From assembly GCF_014649495.1 (NCBI RefSeq), contig NZ_BMTD01000003.1, positions 496,001 through 560,000 of the forward strand: DNA of 64,000 nucleotides, given 5' to 3'. The notes under the pieces are model-generated. The model searched no databases. It was not told the DNA's origin and worked only from the letters and a program-made list of their open reading frames with translations. This stretch comes from Streptomyces filipinensis. GTDB lineage: Bacteria; Actinomycetota; Actinomycetes; Streptomycetales; Streptomycetaceae. A program made the position numbers and the translations under genes. Shown piece by piece: positions 9,356 through 17,201 of this stretch (the stretch's first letter is position 1; the number at the start of each line of letters is the position of its first letter).

Positions 9356-10242
9356 GCCTCGCCCCGCGCGCCGTGCTGGTCCACCGCACCACGGAGTACG
9401 AGGAGCTGGTGGCCCGGCACGGCACGCACGGCCAGGCCGCCTTCTTCCTCGCCTCCCGGGGCCGCGACATCGAGGAGGTCGCCGACCGCCACCGGCGTGC
9501 CCGCCGCGCGCTGGCCGAGGTGACTGCGGCGGTGCCGCTGGCCTGGCGGCAGGCGCGGCTGGAGCGGGGCGACCTGGACCGGTTCCTGTTCGCGCCCGAG
9601 GACGTCGTCGTGGTGATCGGCCAGGACGGGCTGGTCGCGAACGCCGCCAAGTACCTCACGGGCCAGCCGGTGATCGGCATCGACACCGACCCCGGCCGCA
9701 ACCCGGGCGTGCTGGTACGGCACCGCCCCGGCGACGCGGCGAAGCTGCTGGCGGCATCGGGCACGTCGGTGGACGAACTCACCATGGTGGAGGCCGTCGC
9801 CGACGACAGCCAGCGGCTGCGGGCGCTCAACGAGATCTACCTGGGCACGCCCGGCCACCAGACCGCCCGGTACCGGCTGGGCCTCGACGACGACGGGGGT
9901 GTCGTCGAGGCCCAGGCATCCTCCGGGGTGCTGGTCGGCACCGGCACCGGCGCGACCGGCTGGCTGCGCTCGGTGTGGCAGGAGCGGGGCAGCCGGATCG
10001 CGCTGCCCTCCCCCACCGAGGAACGGCTGGTGTGGTTCGTCCGGGAGGCCTGGCCGTCACCCGCCACCGGTACGGCCCTGGTGGCGGGGGAACTGGCCGC
10101 CTCGGCGGCGCTGACGGTGACCGTGGAGTCGGACCGGCTCATCGCCTTCGGTGACGGCATCGAGACGGACGCGCTCCAGCTCACCTGGGGGCAGAGGGTC
10201 CGGGTCGGGGTGTGCGCGCAACGGCTGCGGCTCGTCGGTTAG
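9352..10242 (+). CDS. NAD kinase-like protein, divergent
   Basis: A 296-residue protein beginning at a GTG that overlaps the SPFH stop codon. It has the layout of ATP-NAD kinases: a GQDG motif near residue 93 in place of the canonical GGDG(T/S), a central acidic ligand segment NEIYLGTPGH near residue 165, and SSGVLVGTGTGATGW near residue 195, matching the family DGxxxSTPTGSTAY motif. The second glycine of GGDG is glutamine here, while the aspartate is kept. It is probably a diverged family member rather than the housekeeping enzyme. Translational coupling implies a joint role with the SPFH protein. It ends overlapping the convergent small gene by 4 bp. Confidence 0.65.
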   Translation: MSLAPRAVLVHRTTEYEELVARHGTHGQAAFFLASRGRDIEEVADRHRRARRALAEVTAAVPLAWRQARLERGDLDRFLFAPEDVVVVIGQDGLVANAAKYLTGQPVIGIDTDPGRNPGVLVRHRPGDAAKLLAASGTSVDELTMVEAVADDSQRLRALNEIYLGTPGHQTARYRLGLDDDGGVVEAQASSGVLVGTGTGATGWLRSVWQERGSRIALPSPTEERLVWFVREAWPSPATGTALVAGELAASAALTVTVESDRLIAFGDGIETDALQLTWGQRVRVGVCAQRLRLVG

Positions 10243-10499
10243 ATCGCGGTGCACGGGACGGGCCAGCGCCGGACGCGCGGGGGCAGGGCCGCCGCCCAGC
10301 CTGCGGCGGCCGGCACCAGCCGCTCGGCGACCAGGACAGCCACCGCCTCCGGGTCGGTCGCGTGATAGAGGGTGCCGTAGCGGTAGCCGGCCCGCCGGTC
10401 GGCCAACTCGTCCTCGACACGAGGCAGTTCGGCGGGCGGCGGCAGGTGGCGCAGAACGCCGGTGCCGTACGGCGGACCGCCCGCCGCCCGCCAGGTCAC
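10239..10499 (-). CDS. small hypothetical protein B of a coupled mini-operon
   Basis: An 86-residue protein starting at GTG (10497-10499) inside the stop codon of the preceding small gene (GTGA overlap). Third codon positions are strongly G/C, so it is very likely translated. The sequence has a segment GYRYGTLYHATDPEAVAVLVAERLVP and no cysteine-rich or membrane pattern. I do not recognise the family. The 3' end overlaps the NAD kinase-like gene by 4 bp, tail to tail. Confidence 0.55.
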   Translation of the reverse strand: MTWRAAGGPPYGTGVLRHLPPPAELPRVEDELADRRAGYRYGTLYHATDPEAVAVLVAERLVPAAAGWAAALPPRVRRWPVPCTAI

Positions 10500-10639
10500 C
10501 GCCAGGCGAGGCCCTGGCACTCGCGCAGGAAGCACACCGCCTCCGCCGTCCCCCGGCCCGCGCCGCCGAGGCCCGGCGGCTCGGCCGCCCCCACCCGCCC
10601 GCTGATCCGGTACGGCACGGCGGCGGACAGCGCGCTCAT
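10496..10639 (-). CDS. small hypothetical protein A of a coupled mini-operon
   Basis: A 47-residue protein starting MSALSAAVPYRISGRVGAAE. Its ATG (10637-10639) overlaps the upstream TGA as ATGA and its own TGA overlaps the next GTG, so three tiny reading frames are chained by 4-bp overlaps. The C-terminal part carries two cysteines (AVCFLRECQG). The family is not recognised. Confidence 0.5.
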   Translation of the reverse strand: MSALSAAVPYRISGRVGAAEPPGLGGAGRGTAEAVCFLRECQGLAWR

Positions 10640-10902
10640 GCGGCCCCCTCGGGCAGGCGGACCGGCTCGCCCCAGGTCGGCAGGGACACATAGGTGGCCC
10701 CGTCGCGGAACGACAGGCCGAGCCCGAAGGCGTGTCGGACCCATTCGGCCAGGGCGTCCGCGTCCGGCCCGCGGCCGTCGGCGGTCAGCAGCCGGTGCAG
10801 CGCCGGCGCGCGTGCTCAGCGGGTCGGCCGCTTCTCCGGGACCGCCGGCCGGCGGCCGGTGCCGCGCTCCCCGTCGCGGCCCACGACCTTCTTGGTCTCC
10901 AC
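10636..10902 (-). pseudogene. small gene split by an in-frame TGA
   Basis: A well-placed start (GAGGGGAG seven bases before GTG at 10900-10902) opens a 28-codon frame, VETKKVVGRDGERGTGRRPA and on to RPTR, ending at TGA 10816-10818. The same frame continues for 59 sense codons (ALHRLLTADGRGPDADALAE and on to PEGAA) up to TGA 10636-10638. Both halves have about 90 percent or more GC at third positions, so both look like coding sequence, but the second half has no convincing ATG or GTG near its beginning. The simplest reading is one 88-residue gene interrupted by a nonsense change; a base-call error, a separate initiation at a rare codon, or stop readthrough cannot be excluded. Family unknown. 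Confidence 0.5.
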
Positions 10903-10924
10903 GTCACCGCTCCCCTCGGCGCGC

Positions 10925-10989
10925 GAACACCCTTGCGCCGCACGGCCGTCCACCGTAGGGACAGCGGTGTGAGGGGCACAAGGGTGTTC
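10925..10989 (-). promoter_or_regulatory. promoter bracketed by a 15-bp inverted repeat
   Basis: Arms GAACACCCTTGCGCC (10925-10939) and GGCACAAGGGTGTTC (10975-10989) match at 14 of 15 positions in inverted orientation, 35 bp apart. On the minus strand a TTGTGC box (10976-10981, inside the right arm) and a TACGGT box (10952-10957), 18 bp apart, form a promoter for the small-gene operon, so the other arm lies just downstream of the expected transcription start. This is the layout of a looping or dimer-of-dimers operator. The regulator is unknown. Confidence 0.5.
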
Positions 10990-11012
10990 TGTGACGAACG
11001 GCCGGATCACGC

Positions 11013-13559
11013 CTACAGCCGCGGGTCCACCGGCTCCGACTCCAGGGCCAGCACCCCGAACACCGCCTCGTGCACCCGCCACAGCGGCTCTCCGTCCGCG
11101 AGCCGGTCCAGGGCCTCCAGGCCGAGGGCGTACTCGCGCAGGGCGAGGGACCGCTTGTGGTTCAGGAAGCGCTGTCGCAGCTTGGCGAGGTTGTCCGGGC
11201 GGGTGTACTCGGGACCGTAGATGATCCGCAGGTACTCCCGGCCACGGCACTTGATGCCGGGCTGCACCAGCCGGCCGTCCCCGTTGCGGACCAGGGCCCC
11301 GACGGGCTTGACGACCATGCCCTCGCCGCCGCGGCCGGTCATTTCCAGCCACCAGTCGACGCCCGCGCGCACCGACTCCGGGTCACCGGTGTCGACGTAC
11401 AGCCGCCGGGTGGTCTGCAGCAGTCCGGTGCCGTCGTGCTCCACCAGCCGGTCGAGCAGGGCCAGTTGCTCATCGTGCGGCAGTGCCGCGAGGCTGCGGC
11501 CCTGCACGGCCAGCAGCTGGAAGGGCGCGAGGCGTACGCCGTCCAGGCCGTCGGTGGTCCAGCAGTAGCGGCGGTAGGCGGCGGTGAACGCGGTCGCGTC
11601 GGCGGCGCGTTCCCGCTGCCGGTCCAGCAGACCGCCCACGTCCGCGCCCCGTGCGGCGGCGGCCTCCAGGGCGGCCAGCGCGCCCGGGAACACCGCGCCG
11701 GACGCGGCGCCGACGGCCGCGTACTGGCTGCGCAGCAGGCCCGAGGCCTTCAGCGACCACGGCATCAGCTCGGCGTCCAGCACGAGCCAGTCGGTGGCCA
11801 GCTCGTCCCACAGCCCGGCGGCCGTGACCGCCGAGCGCAGCCGGCCGAGGATCTCCTCGGTCACCTGCTCGTCGTCGAAGAACGGGCGTCCGGTACGGGT
11901 GTACAGGGACCCGGTGGGCCCGTCGACGCCGAACCGCCTCTTCGCCGCCTCCGCGTCCCGGCACACCAGGGCGACGGCCCGCGAGCCCATGTGCTTCTCC
12001 TCGCACACGACCCGCTCCACACCGTCCGCCGCGTACTGCGCGAAGGCCTCGACCGGGTGCTCCAGGTAGCCCTGGACCTGCGAGGTCGCCGTCGGTGCCA
12101 TGGTCGGCGGCAGGTACGGCAACAGGCGCGGGTCGGTCGCGAACCGGCTCATGACCTCCAGGGCCGCCGCCGCGTTCTCCTCGCGGACCGCCACCCTGCC
12201 CGCGTGCCGGGTCTCCACGGCCCGGCGGCCGTACACGTCCGCCAGGTCCAGCGGACGTCCGTCCTGTCCGCCGGGCGCCTCGGAGCGCAGCGGGCGGGTC
12301 GGCTCGTACCAGACCCGCTCGGCCGGCACGTCGACCAGCCGGCGCTCCGGCCAGCGCAGCGCGGTCAGCTTGCCGCCGAAGACGGCACCGGTGTCCAGGC
12401 AGATGGTGTTGTTGAGCCAGGTCGCCTCCGGGACCGGGGTGTGGCCGTAGACCACGGCCGCGCGGCCGCGGTAGTCCTCCGCCCAGGGGTAGCGCACCGG
12501 CAGGCCGAACTCGTCGGTCTCGCCGGTGGTGTCGCCGTACAGGGCGTGGCTGCGGACCCGGCCGGAGGTGCGGCCGTGGTACTTCTCGGGCAGCCCGGCG
12601 TGGCAGACGACCAGCCTGCCGCCGTCCAGGACGTAGTGGCTGACCAGTCCCGCCAGGAACTGCCGGACCTCGGCCTTGAACTCCTCGCTCTCGCCCTCCA
12701 TCTGCGCGATGGTCTCGGCGAGCCCGTGGGTGTGCTGGACGTTGCGGCCCTTGAGGTAACGGCCGTACTTGTTCTCGTGGTTGCCGGGCACGCACAGCGC
12801 GTCGCCCGACTTCACCATCGCCATCACGCGGCGCAGCACGCCCGGGGTGTCGGGGCCGCGGTCGACCAGGTCGCCGACGAAGACGGCGGTACGGCCCTCG
12901 GGGTGCACGCCGTCGACGTAGCCCAGTTTGGCGAGCAGGGCCTCCAGTTCGGCGGAGCAGCCGTGGATGTCGCCGATGATGTCGAAGGGGCCGGTGAGGT
13001 GGGTCAGGTCGTTGAAGCGCTTCTCGGTGACGACGGTGGCCTGCTCGGCCTCCTCGGCACCACGCAGGACGTGCACCTTGCGGAAGCCCTCGCGCTCCAG
13101 CCCGCGCAGGGAGCGGCGCAGTTCGCGGATGTGCCGCTGGATCACCCGGCGGGGCATGTCGGCGCGGTCGGTGCGGGCCGCGTTGCGCTCGGCGCACACC
13201 TCCTCGGGCACGTCCAGCACGATGGCGATGGGCAGCACGTCGTACTTCTTGGCCAGCTCGATCAGCTGGCGCCGGGCGTCCTGCTGCACGCTGGTGGCGT
13301 CCACGACGGTGCGGCGGCCGGCGGCCAGCCGCTTGCCGGCGATGTAGTGCAGGACGTCGAAGGCGTCCCGGCTCGCGCTCTGGTCGTTCTCGTCGTCGCT
13401 GACGAGACCGCGGCAGAAGTCGGAGGAGATCACCTCGGTGGGCTTGAAGTGCCGCCGGGCGAAGGTGGACTTGCCGGAGCCGGAGGCGCCGACCAGGACC
13501 ACGAGGGAGAGGTCGGTGACGGGGAGGACCCGTCCGTGGTTCTTCCGTGCCTCGGTCAT
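11013..13559 (-). CDS. pnkp: polynucleotide kinase-phosphatase, RNA repair (Pnkp)
   Basis: An 848-residue three-domain RNA end-healing and sealing enzyme, close in length to the characterised clostridial Pnkp. Residues 15-170 are the 5'-kinase with P-loop GASGSGKST at 24-32. Residues 180-400 are a binuclear metallophosphatase (GDIHGC, GDLVDRGPD, GNHENK, YGHTP) that removes 2',3'-cyclic phosphate or 3'-phosphate. Residues 480-848 are the ligase-like adenylyltransferase with the nucleotidyl motif EKHMGSR near 520. The ATG at 13557-13559 overlaps the Hen1 stop as ATGA. It works with Hen1, which methylates the 3' end before sealing, in repair of tRNAs cut by ribotoxins. Confidence 0.93.
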   Translation of the reverse strand: MTEARKNHGRVLPVTDLSLVVLVGASGSGKSTFARRHFKPTEVISSDFCRGLVSDDENDQSASRDAFDVLHYIAGKRLAAGRRTVVDATSVQQDARRQLIELAKKYDVLPIAIVLDVPEEVCAERNAARTDRADMPRRVIQRHIRELRRSLRGLEREGFRKVHVLRGAEEAEQATVVTEKRFNDLTHLTGPFDIIGDIHGCSAELEALLAKLGYVDGVHPEGRTAVFVGDLVDRGPDTPGVLRRVMAMVKSGDALCVPGNHENKYGRYLKGRNVQHTHGLAETIAQMEGESEEFKAEVRQFLAGLVSHYVLDGGRLVVCHAGLPEKYHGRTSGRVRSHALYGDTTGETDEFGLPVRYPWAEDYRGRAAVVYGHTPVPEATWLNNTICLDTGAVFGGKLTALRWPERRLVDVPAERVWYEPTRPLRSEAPGGQDGRPLDLADVYGRRAVETRHAGRVAVREENAAAALEVMSRFATDPRLLPYLPPTMAPTATSQVQGYLEHPVEAFAQYAADGVERVVCEEKHMGSRAVALVCRDAEAAKRRFGVDGPTGSLYTRTGRPFFDDEQVTEEILGRLRSAVTAAGLWDELATDWLVLDAELMPWSLKASGLLRSQYAAVGAASGAVFPGALAALEAAAARGADVGGLLDRQRERAADATAFTAAYRRYCWTTDGLDGVRLAPFQLLAVQGRSLAALPHDEQLALLDRLVEHDGTGLLQTTRRLYVDTGDPESVRAGVDWWLEMTGRGGEGMVVKPVGALVRNGDGRLVQPGIKCRGREYLRIIYGPEYTRPDNLAKLRQRFLNHKRSLALREYALGLEALDRLADGEPLWRVHEAVFGVLALESEPVDPRL

Positions 13560-15019
13560 GCCGCCTTCGCCTCCTTCTCGGTCGTGAGCGTGAACACTGC
13601 CATCTGGGTGGGGGGACCCACCTCGGGGTCCTCGGGGCCGACGGGCCGGAACTCCACGTCGTAGCCGTGCCGTGAGCCGACCGTCGCCGCCCAGGTGCGG
13701 AACTCCTCGCGGGTCCACTCGAAGCGGTGGTCGCCGTGCCGGACGTGTCCGGCGGGGAGGGTCTCCCAGCGGACGTTGTACTCGACGTTCGGGGTGGTCA
13801 CGAGGACCGTGCGGGGGCGGGCATGCCCGAACACGGCGTACTCCAGGGCGGGCAGCCGGGGCAGGTCGAGGTGCTCGACGACCTCGCTCAGCACGGCGGC
13901 GTCGTAGCCCTTGAGCCGGTTGTCGGTGTAGGCGAGCGAGCCCTGGACGAGCTGGACGCGGGACGCCTGCCGCTCCCCCATGCGGTCCAGTTTCAGCCGC
14001 CGGGAGGCGATGGTGAGCGCCCGCACGGACACGTCGAGACCGACGATCTCGGTGAACCGCACGTCCTTCAGCAGCTCCCGCACCAGTTCGCCCTGGCCGC
14101 AGCCGAGGTCGAGGACGCGAGCGGCGCCGTGGGAGTGCAGGGCGGCGAGGACCGCCTCCCGGCGCTGGACGGCCAGCGGGGCCGGTTTCTCCTCGGTCTC
14201 CGTCTCCTCGGCGACCGCGTTGTCGATCGCCTCGACCTCGCTGTCGTCGGCCTCGGCGAGGCGTACGAGCTCCAGCCGCTCCATCGCCTGCCGCGTCAGC
14301 GACCAGCGGCGGGACAGGTACCGGCTGGTGATCAGCTTCTGCTCCGGGTGACCGGGCAGCCAGCCCGCACCGGCCCGCAGCAGCTTGTCGACCTCGTCGG
14401 AGGAGACCCAGTAGTGCTTGGCGTCGTCGAGGACGGGGAGGAGGACGTACAGGTGGCGCAGCGCCTCGGCGAGGGTCAGCCGCTCCGACTCCAGGACGAG
14501 GCGGACATAGCGCGAGTCGCCCCACGCGGGGAACTCGGTGTCGAGCGGGACGGGTTCGGCGCTCACGCTCCAGCCGAGCGGTTCGAACAGGCGTCGTACG
14601 AGCTCGGGACCGCCGCGGGCGGGCAGGGCCGGGACCTCGATCCGGAGCGGCAGCGGCGTGGCGGCCCGCTCGGGGCGGGCGGCGCACACCCCGCGCAGGG
14701 CGCTGGAGAAGACACCGCTCAGCGCGACCGCGAGCAGCGAAGAAGCCGCGTACGGGCGGTCGTTGACGTACTGCGCGAGCGCCGCGTCGGGCGCGCCGCC
14801 ACGGCCCTTCCCCTTGCTCCGCCGGACCAGCGCGAGCGTGTCGGTCTCCAGCAGCAGCGCTGCCGTGCAGCGCAGTTCGTCGGCCTCGGGGTAGAAGACG
14901 TGCGCCGTGCCGTACGACGTGGAGAACTTCTGTGCCTTGCCGGGGTGCTTGTGCAGCAGGTACCCGAGGTCGGTGGCCGGGTGGGCGGCGTCGCCGCGCG
15001 TGGAGATCGTCAGGAACAC
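13556..15019 (-). CDS. hen1: 3' terminal RNA ribose 2'-O-methyltransferase Hen1
   Basis: A 487-residue bacterial Hen1. The N-terminal 240 residues are the bacterial-specific domain that stimulates Pnkp ligation (begins FLTISTRGDAAHPATDLGYL, with LHKHPGKAQ). The C-terminal half is a SAM methyltransferase: RVLDLGCGQGELVREL near residue 305, then the metal-binding/catalytic segment SEVVEHLDLPRL near 380 and HRFEWTREEFRTW near 450. The start is GTG at 15017-15019; an ATG two bases upstream is out of frame. It is translationally coupled to pnkp through a 4-bp overlap. Confidence 0.93.
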   Translation of the reverse strand: MFLTISTRGDAAHPATDLGYLLHKHPGKAQKFSTSYGTAHVFYPEADELRCTAALLLETDTLALVRRSKGKGRGGAPDAALAQYVNDRPYAASSLLAVALSGVFSSALRGVCAARPERAATPLPLRIEVPALPARGGPELVRRLFEPLGWSVSAEPVPLDTEFPAWGDSRYVRLVLESERLTLAEALRHLYVLLPVLDDAKHYWVSSDEVDKLLRAGAGWLPGHPEQKLITSRYLSRRWSLTRQAMERLELVRLAEADDSEVEAIDNAVAEETETEEKPAPLAVQRREAVLAALHSHGAARVLDLGCGQGELVRELLKDVRFTEIVGLDVSVRALTIASRRLKLDRMGERQASRVQLVQGSLAYTDNRLKGYDAAVLSEVVEHLDLPRLPALEYAVFGHARPRTVLVTTPNVEYNVRWETLPAGHVRHGDHRFEWTREEFRTWAATVGSRHGYDVEFRPVGPEDPEVGPPTQMAVFTLTTEKEAKAA

Positions 15020-15076
15020 ATGACCGAGTCTTCCGGTCGCAAGGCCCGCTGACCACCGGTTTTCTCGTAGTGTCCG

Positions 15077-16018
15077 TTATTTCGCCTGGCTGTTGATCGT
15101 CCGGGCGTTGCGTATCGCGCGCCGCTCCGCCGCGCGCTGCGCCTCCAGGTCGCGCTTGTGCCCGCGGATGAGGGATTCCTGCGCGCGCGCTTCGAGGGCG
15201 TGCACGGCGGGGACGTAGCCGGTGTCGAGCTTGCAGCGGGCGTCGGCGGCCGCCGTCTTCTTCTCCTTGTCCGTCGGCTCCTTGTGTCCGAACCAGTCGG
15301 TGTCGAGGGAGGCCTTGTCCGGGTCGGAGTAGGAGAACCCCTTCTTCTTCATGCAGGCCGCCCACGCGCGGTCGGCCTTCTTCCAGGCCGGGTCCTTGCT
15401 CGCCCGGTCGCGGGAGTCGTGCCACAGTTCCAGGGCGAGCGAGTAGGAGCCGGACAGCTGCACGCCGTCGACCTTCACCGCCTTGGGTGCGGGGCCGTAG
15501 ATCTTCCGGGTGGCCCGGCCCAGGCAGCCGCCCTCGGGGATGCGGTGGCCGTGCGTGCGGTGGCTGTCGCCGGGCTCGAAGCCGCCGGTGAGGGCGGTGT
15601 ACTGGTCGGCGGGCCATTCCTGGGGCTGGGCGGAGGTGTCGGGCTCGCGGTTGTGGTAGCCGTGCTCGGCGGCCAGGGCGGGGTCGGTGATGCCGTACGG
15701 CGTGTTGTCGCCGGGCATGTCGTCGTCTCCCGTGAGCGTTCCCTGCCGGACCGGGTAGGTCGAGTCGAGGGACCTGGTGTCGAGCGCGGCGAAGCCGGCG
15801 AATCCCAGCTCGACCATGCACTTCTTCCCGAGGGTCCACCGCGCCCGGCTGACGGCCTTCGCGCCGTCCGACGCCGGGTCCGGGAGGTAGGCGTGCAACG
15901 GCAACGCGGCCATGCTGTTGAGGCCGCGGGCCTCGTCGGCGGGGTCGTCCTGGTCGGCGAACCCGCAGGCCGACAGGGCGAGGAGACCGACGAGGGCGTG
16001 AGGAAGAACTCTGCGCAC
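15077..16018 (-). CDS. secreted lipoprotein of unknown function
   Basis: A 313-residue protein with a short lipoprotein signal, RRVLPHALVGLLALSAC, giving a lipobox LSAC with the lipidated cysteine at residue 18. The mature part is hydrophilic, has a few cysteines (GKKCMVEL, GGCLGRATR, WAACMKKKGF, ARCKL) that could form disulfides, and ends in a charged helical segment. This pattern (spaced Cys with W..CM..KG) is common in Streptomyces lipoproteins of unknown role. The start codon is GTG at 16016-16018. It stands alone, divergent from the D,D-carboxypeptidase. Confidence 0.7.
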   Translation of the reverse strand: MRRVLPHALVGLLALSACGFADQDDPADEARGLNSMAALPLHAYLPDPASDGAKAVSRARWTLGKKCMVELGFAGFAALDTRSLDSTYPVRQGTLTGDDDMPGDNTPYGITDPALAAEHGYHNREPDTSAQPQEWPADQYTALTGGFEPGDSHRTHGHRIPEGGCLGRATRKIYGPAPKAVKVDGVQLSGSYSLALELWHDSRDRASKDPAWKKADRAWAACMKKKGFSYSDPDKASLDTDWFGHKEPTDKEKKTAAADARCKLDTGYVPAVHALEARAQESLIRGHKRDLEAQRAAERRAIRNARTINSQAK

Positions 16019-16079
16019 CCGGCCATCCGATCAAATCTGGATCATGGACGCCATGATGGAGCCCACAGTTCCGGCACAG

Positions 16080-16109
16080 GGAGTCCACAGGGACTTCGCA
16101 GAGGACTCC
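16080..16109. promoter_or_regulatory. inverted repeat GGAGTCC/GGACTCC
   Basis: A perfect 7-bp inverted repeat (16080-16086 and 16103-16109) in the 173-bp divergent region between the lipoprotein and the D,D-carboxypeptidase genes. A CACAGGGA direct repeat overlaps the left arm. It may be an operator; nothing else supports a regulator identity. Confidence 0.25.
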
Positions 16110-16191
16110 TGTGATCTCCACCATGGCCCCGGCGGCGCGAACCTGGTGAAGTGAGCCCCCGTCAACTGACCACTGACCGAAGGGGGAAACC

Positions 16192-17109
16192 ATGTCCCAC
16201 GGCCATGGAGTCCGCACCCGCAGGAGAACCGTCGTCGCGGCACTGGCGGGTGCGGTCCTGAGCACGGGGGTCCTCGCGGCCGCTCCGGCCCAGGCCGCCC
16301 CGGCACCGCAGGTGCCGGCCGAGGGCGCGTTCGCGCTGAACCCGGCCACGGGCAAGACGCTGTTCGGCAAGGCGCCGGACGCACGGCTGCGGACCGGGTC
16401 CACGACGAAGATCATGACGGCGCTGGTGGTGCTGTCGCAGCCGCACCTGGACCTCGGCCGCAAGGTGCTGATCAAGAAGGAGTACACCGACTACGTCATC
16501 GACCCCACCACCAAGAACCAGCGCTATTCGAGCGCGCGCCTGATCCTCGGCGACTCGATGAGCGTCGGGGACCTGCTGTACGGGCTGTTGCTGCCCTCGG
16601 GCTGCGACGCGGCCTACGCGCTCGCGGACACCTACGGCTCGGGATCGACGACGGCCCAGCGGACCAAGTCCTTCGTCGCCAAGATGAACGCCAAGGCACG
16701 GGAGCTGGGCCTGGCCAACACCCACTTCGACGGCTTCGACGGGGTGTCCAACGGCAACAACTTCGCCTCGCCGCGCGACCTGACCAAGCTGGCCGCGACC
16801 GCCCTGGGGAACAAGACGTTCAAGAAGGTCGTCGGCACCCCGGTGTACAAGGACATGAAGTCCTACCGTCCGGGCGGCGGAACGCACGCGATGGAGGCGT
16901 GGACCAACAGCAACACGCTGCTCGGTACCTACCGGGGCGCGATCGGCGTGAAGACCGGCTCCGGGCCGGAGGCGAAGTTCTGCCTGGTGTTCGCGGCGAC
17001 CCGCGGGGGCCGTACGGTCGTGGGCACGCTGCTCGCCGACACGTCGCCCGACCAGCGTTTCAAGGACGCGGCGAAGATCCTCGACTACGGCTTCGCGCAG
17101 CGCGGCTGA
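16192..17109 (+). CDS. D-alanyl-D-alanine carboxypeptidase (penicillin-binding protein 5 type)
   Basis: A 305-residue secreted serine peptidase trimming peptidoglycan stem peptides. The signal peptide, with RTRRRTVVAALAGAVLS and cleavage after AQA, could be Tat- or Sec-dependent. Active-site motifs in order: STTK (catalytic Ser, near residue 83), SGC in LLPSGCDAAYALAD near 140 in place of the more common SGN, and KTG in GVKTGSGPEAKF near 255. An AAGGGGG ribosome binding site precedes the ATG. The protein ends at GFAQRG without the C-terminal amphipathic anchor of PBP5, so it is probably secreted rather than membrane-anchored. Confidence 0.88.
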   Translation: MSHGHGVRTRRRTVVAALAGAVLSTGVLAAAPAQAAPAPQVPAEGAFALNPATGKTLFGKAPDARLRTGSTTKIMTALVVLSQPHLDLGRKVLIKKEYTDYVIDPTTKNQRYSSARLILGDSMSVGDLLYGLLLPSGCDAAYALADTYGSGSTTAQRTKSFVAKMNAKARELGLANTHFDGFDGVSNGNNFASPRDLTKLAATALGNKTFKKVVGTPVYKDMKSYRPGGGTHAMEAWTNSNTLLGTYRGAIGVKTGSGPEAKFCLVFAATRGGRTVVGTLLADTSPDQRFKDAAKILDYGFAQRG

Positions 17110-17143
17110 GGCGGCCGGGGCCGCCGCCGCGATGGACGGCGAC

Positions 17144-17193
17144 GGCGGCCCCCGCCCCCTCGTGCGGCGGCACGAGCGGCGCGGGGGCGGCCC
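17144..17193. terminator. hairpin terminator between convergent genes
   Basis: CTCGTGC (17159-17165) and GCACGAG (17170-17176) form a perfect 7-bp stem with loop GGCG; flanking GC-rich arms extend the stem outward on both sides with an internal mismatch. It lies in the 92-bp gap between the D,D-carboxypeptidase and the oppositely oriented oxidoreductase and could serve both. Confidence 0.6.
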
Positions 17194-17201
17194 GGGTGGT
17201 G

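Noticed and set aside
11013..16487. A continuous minus-strand frame running from pnkp upstream through Hen1 and the lipoprotein.
   Set aside because: The portion upstream of 13559 is in the wrong frame for Hen1 and has low-complexity composition; pnkp has a good start at 13559.
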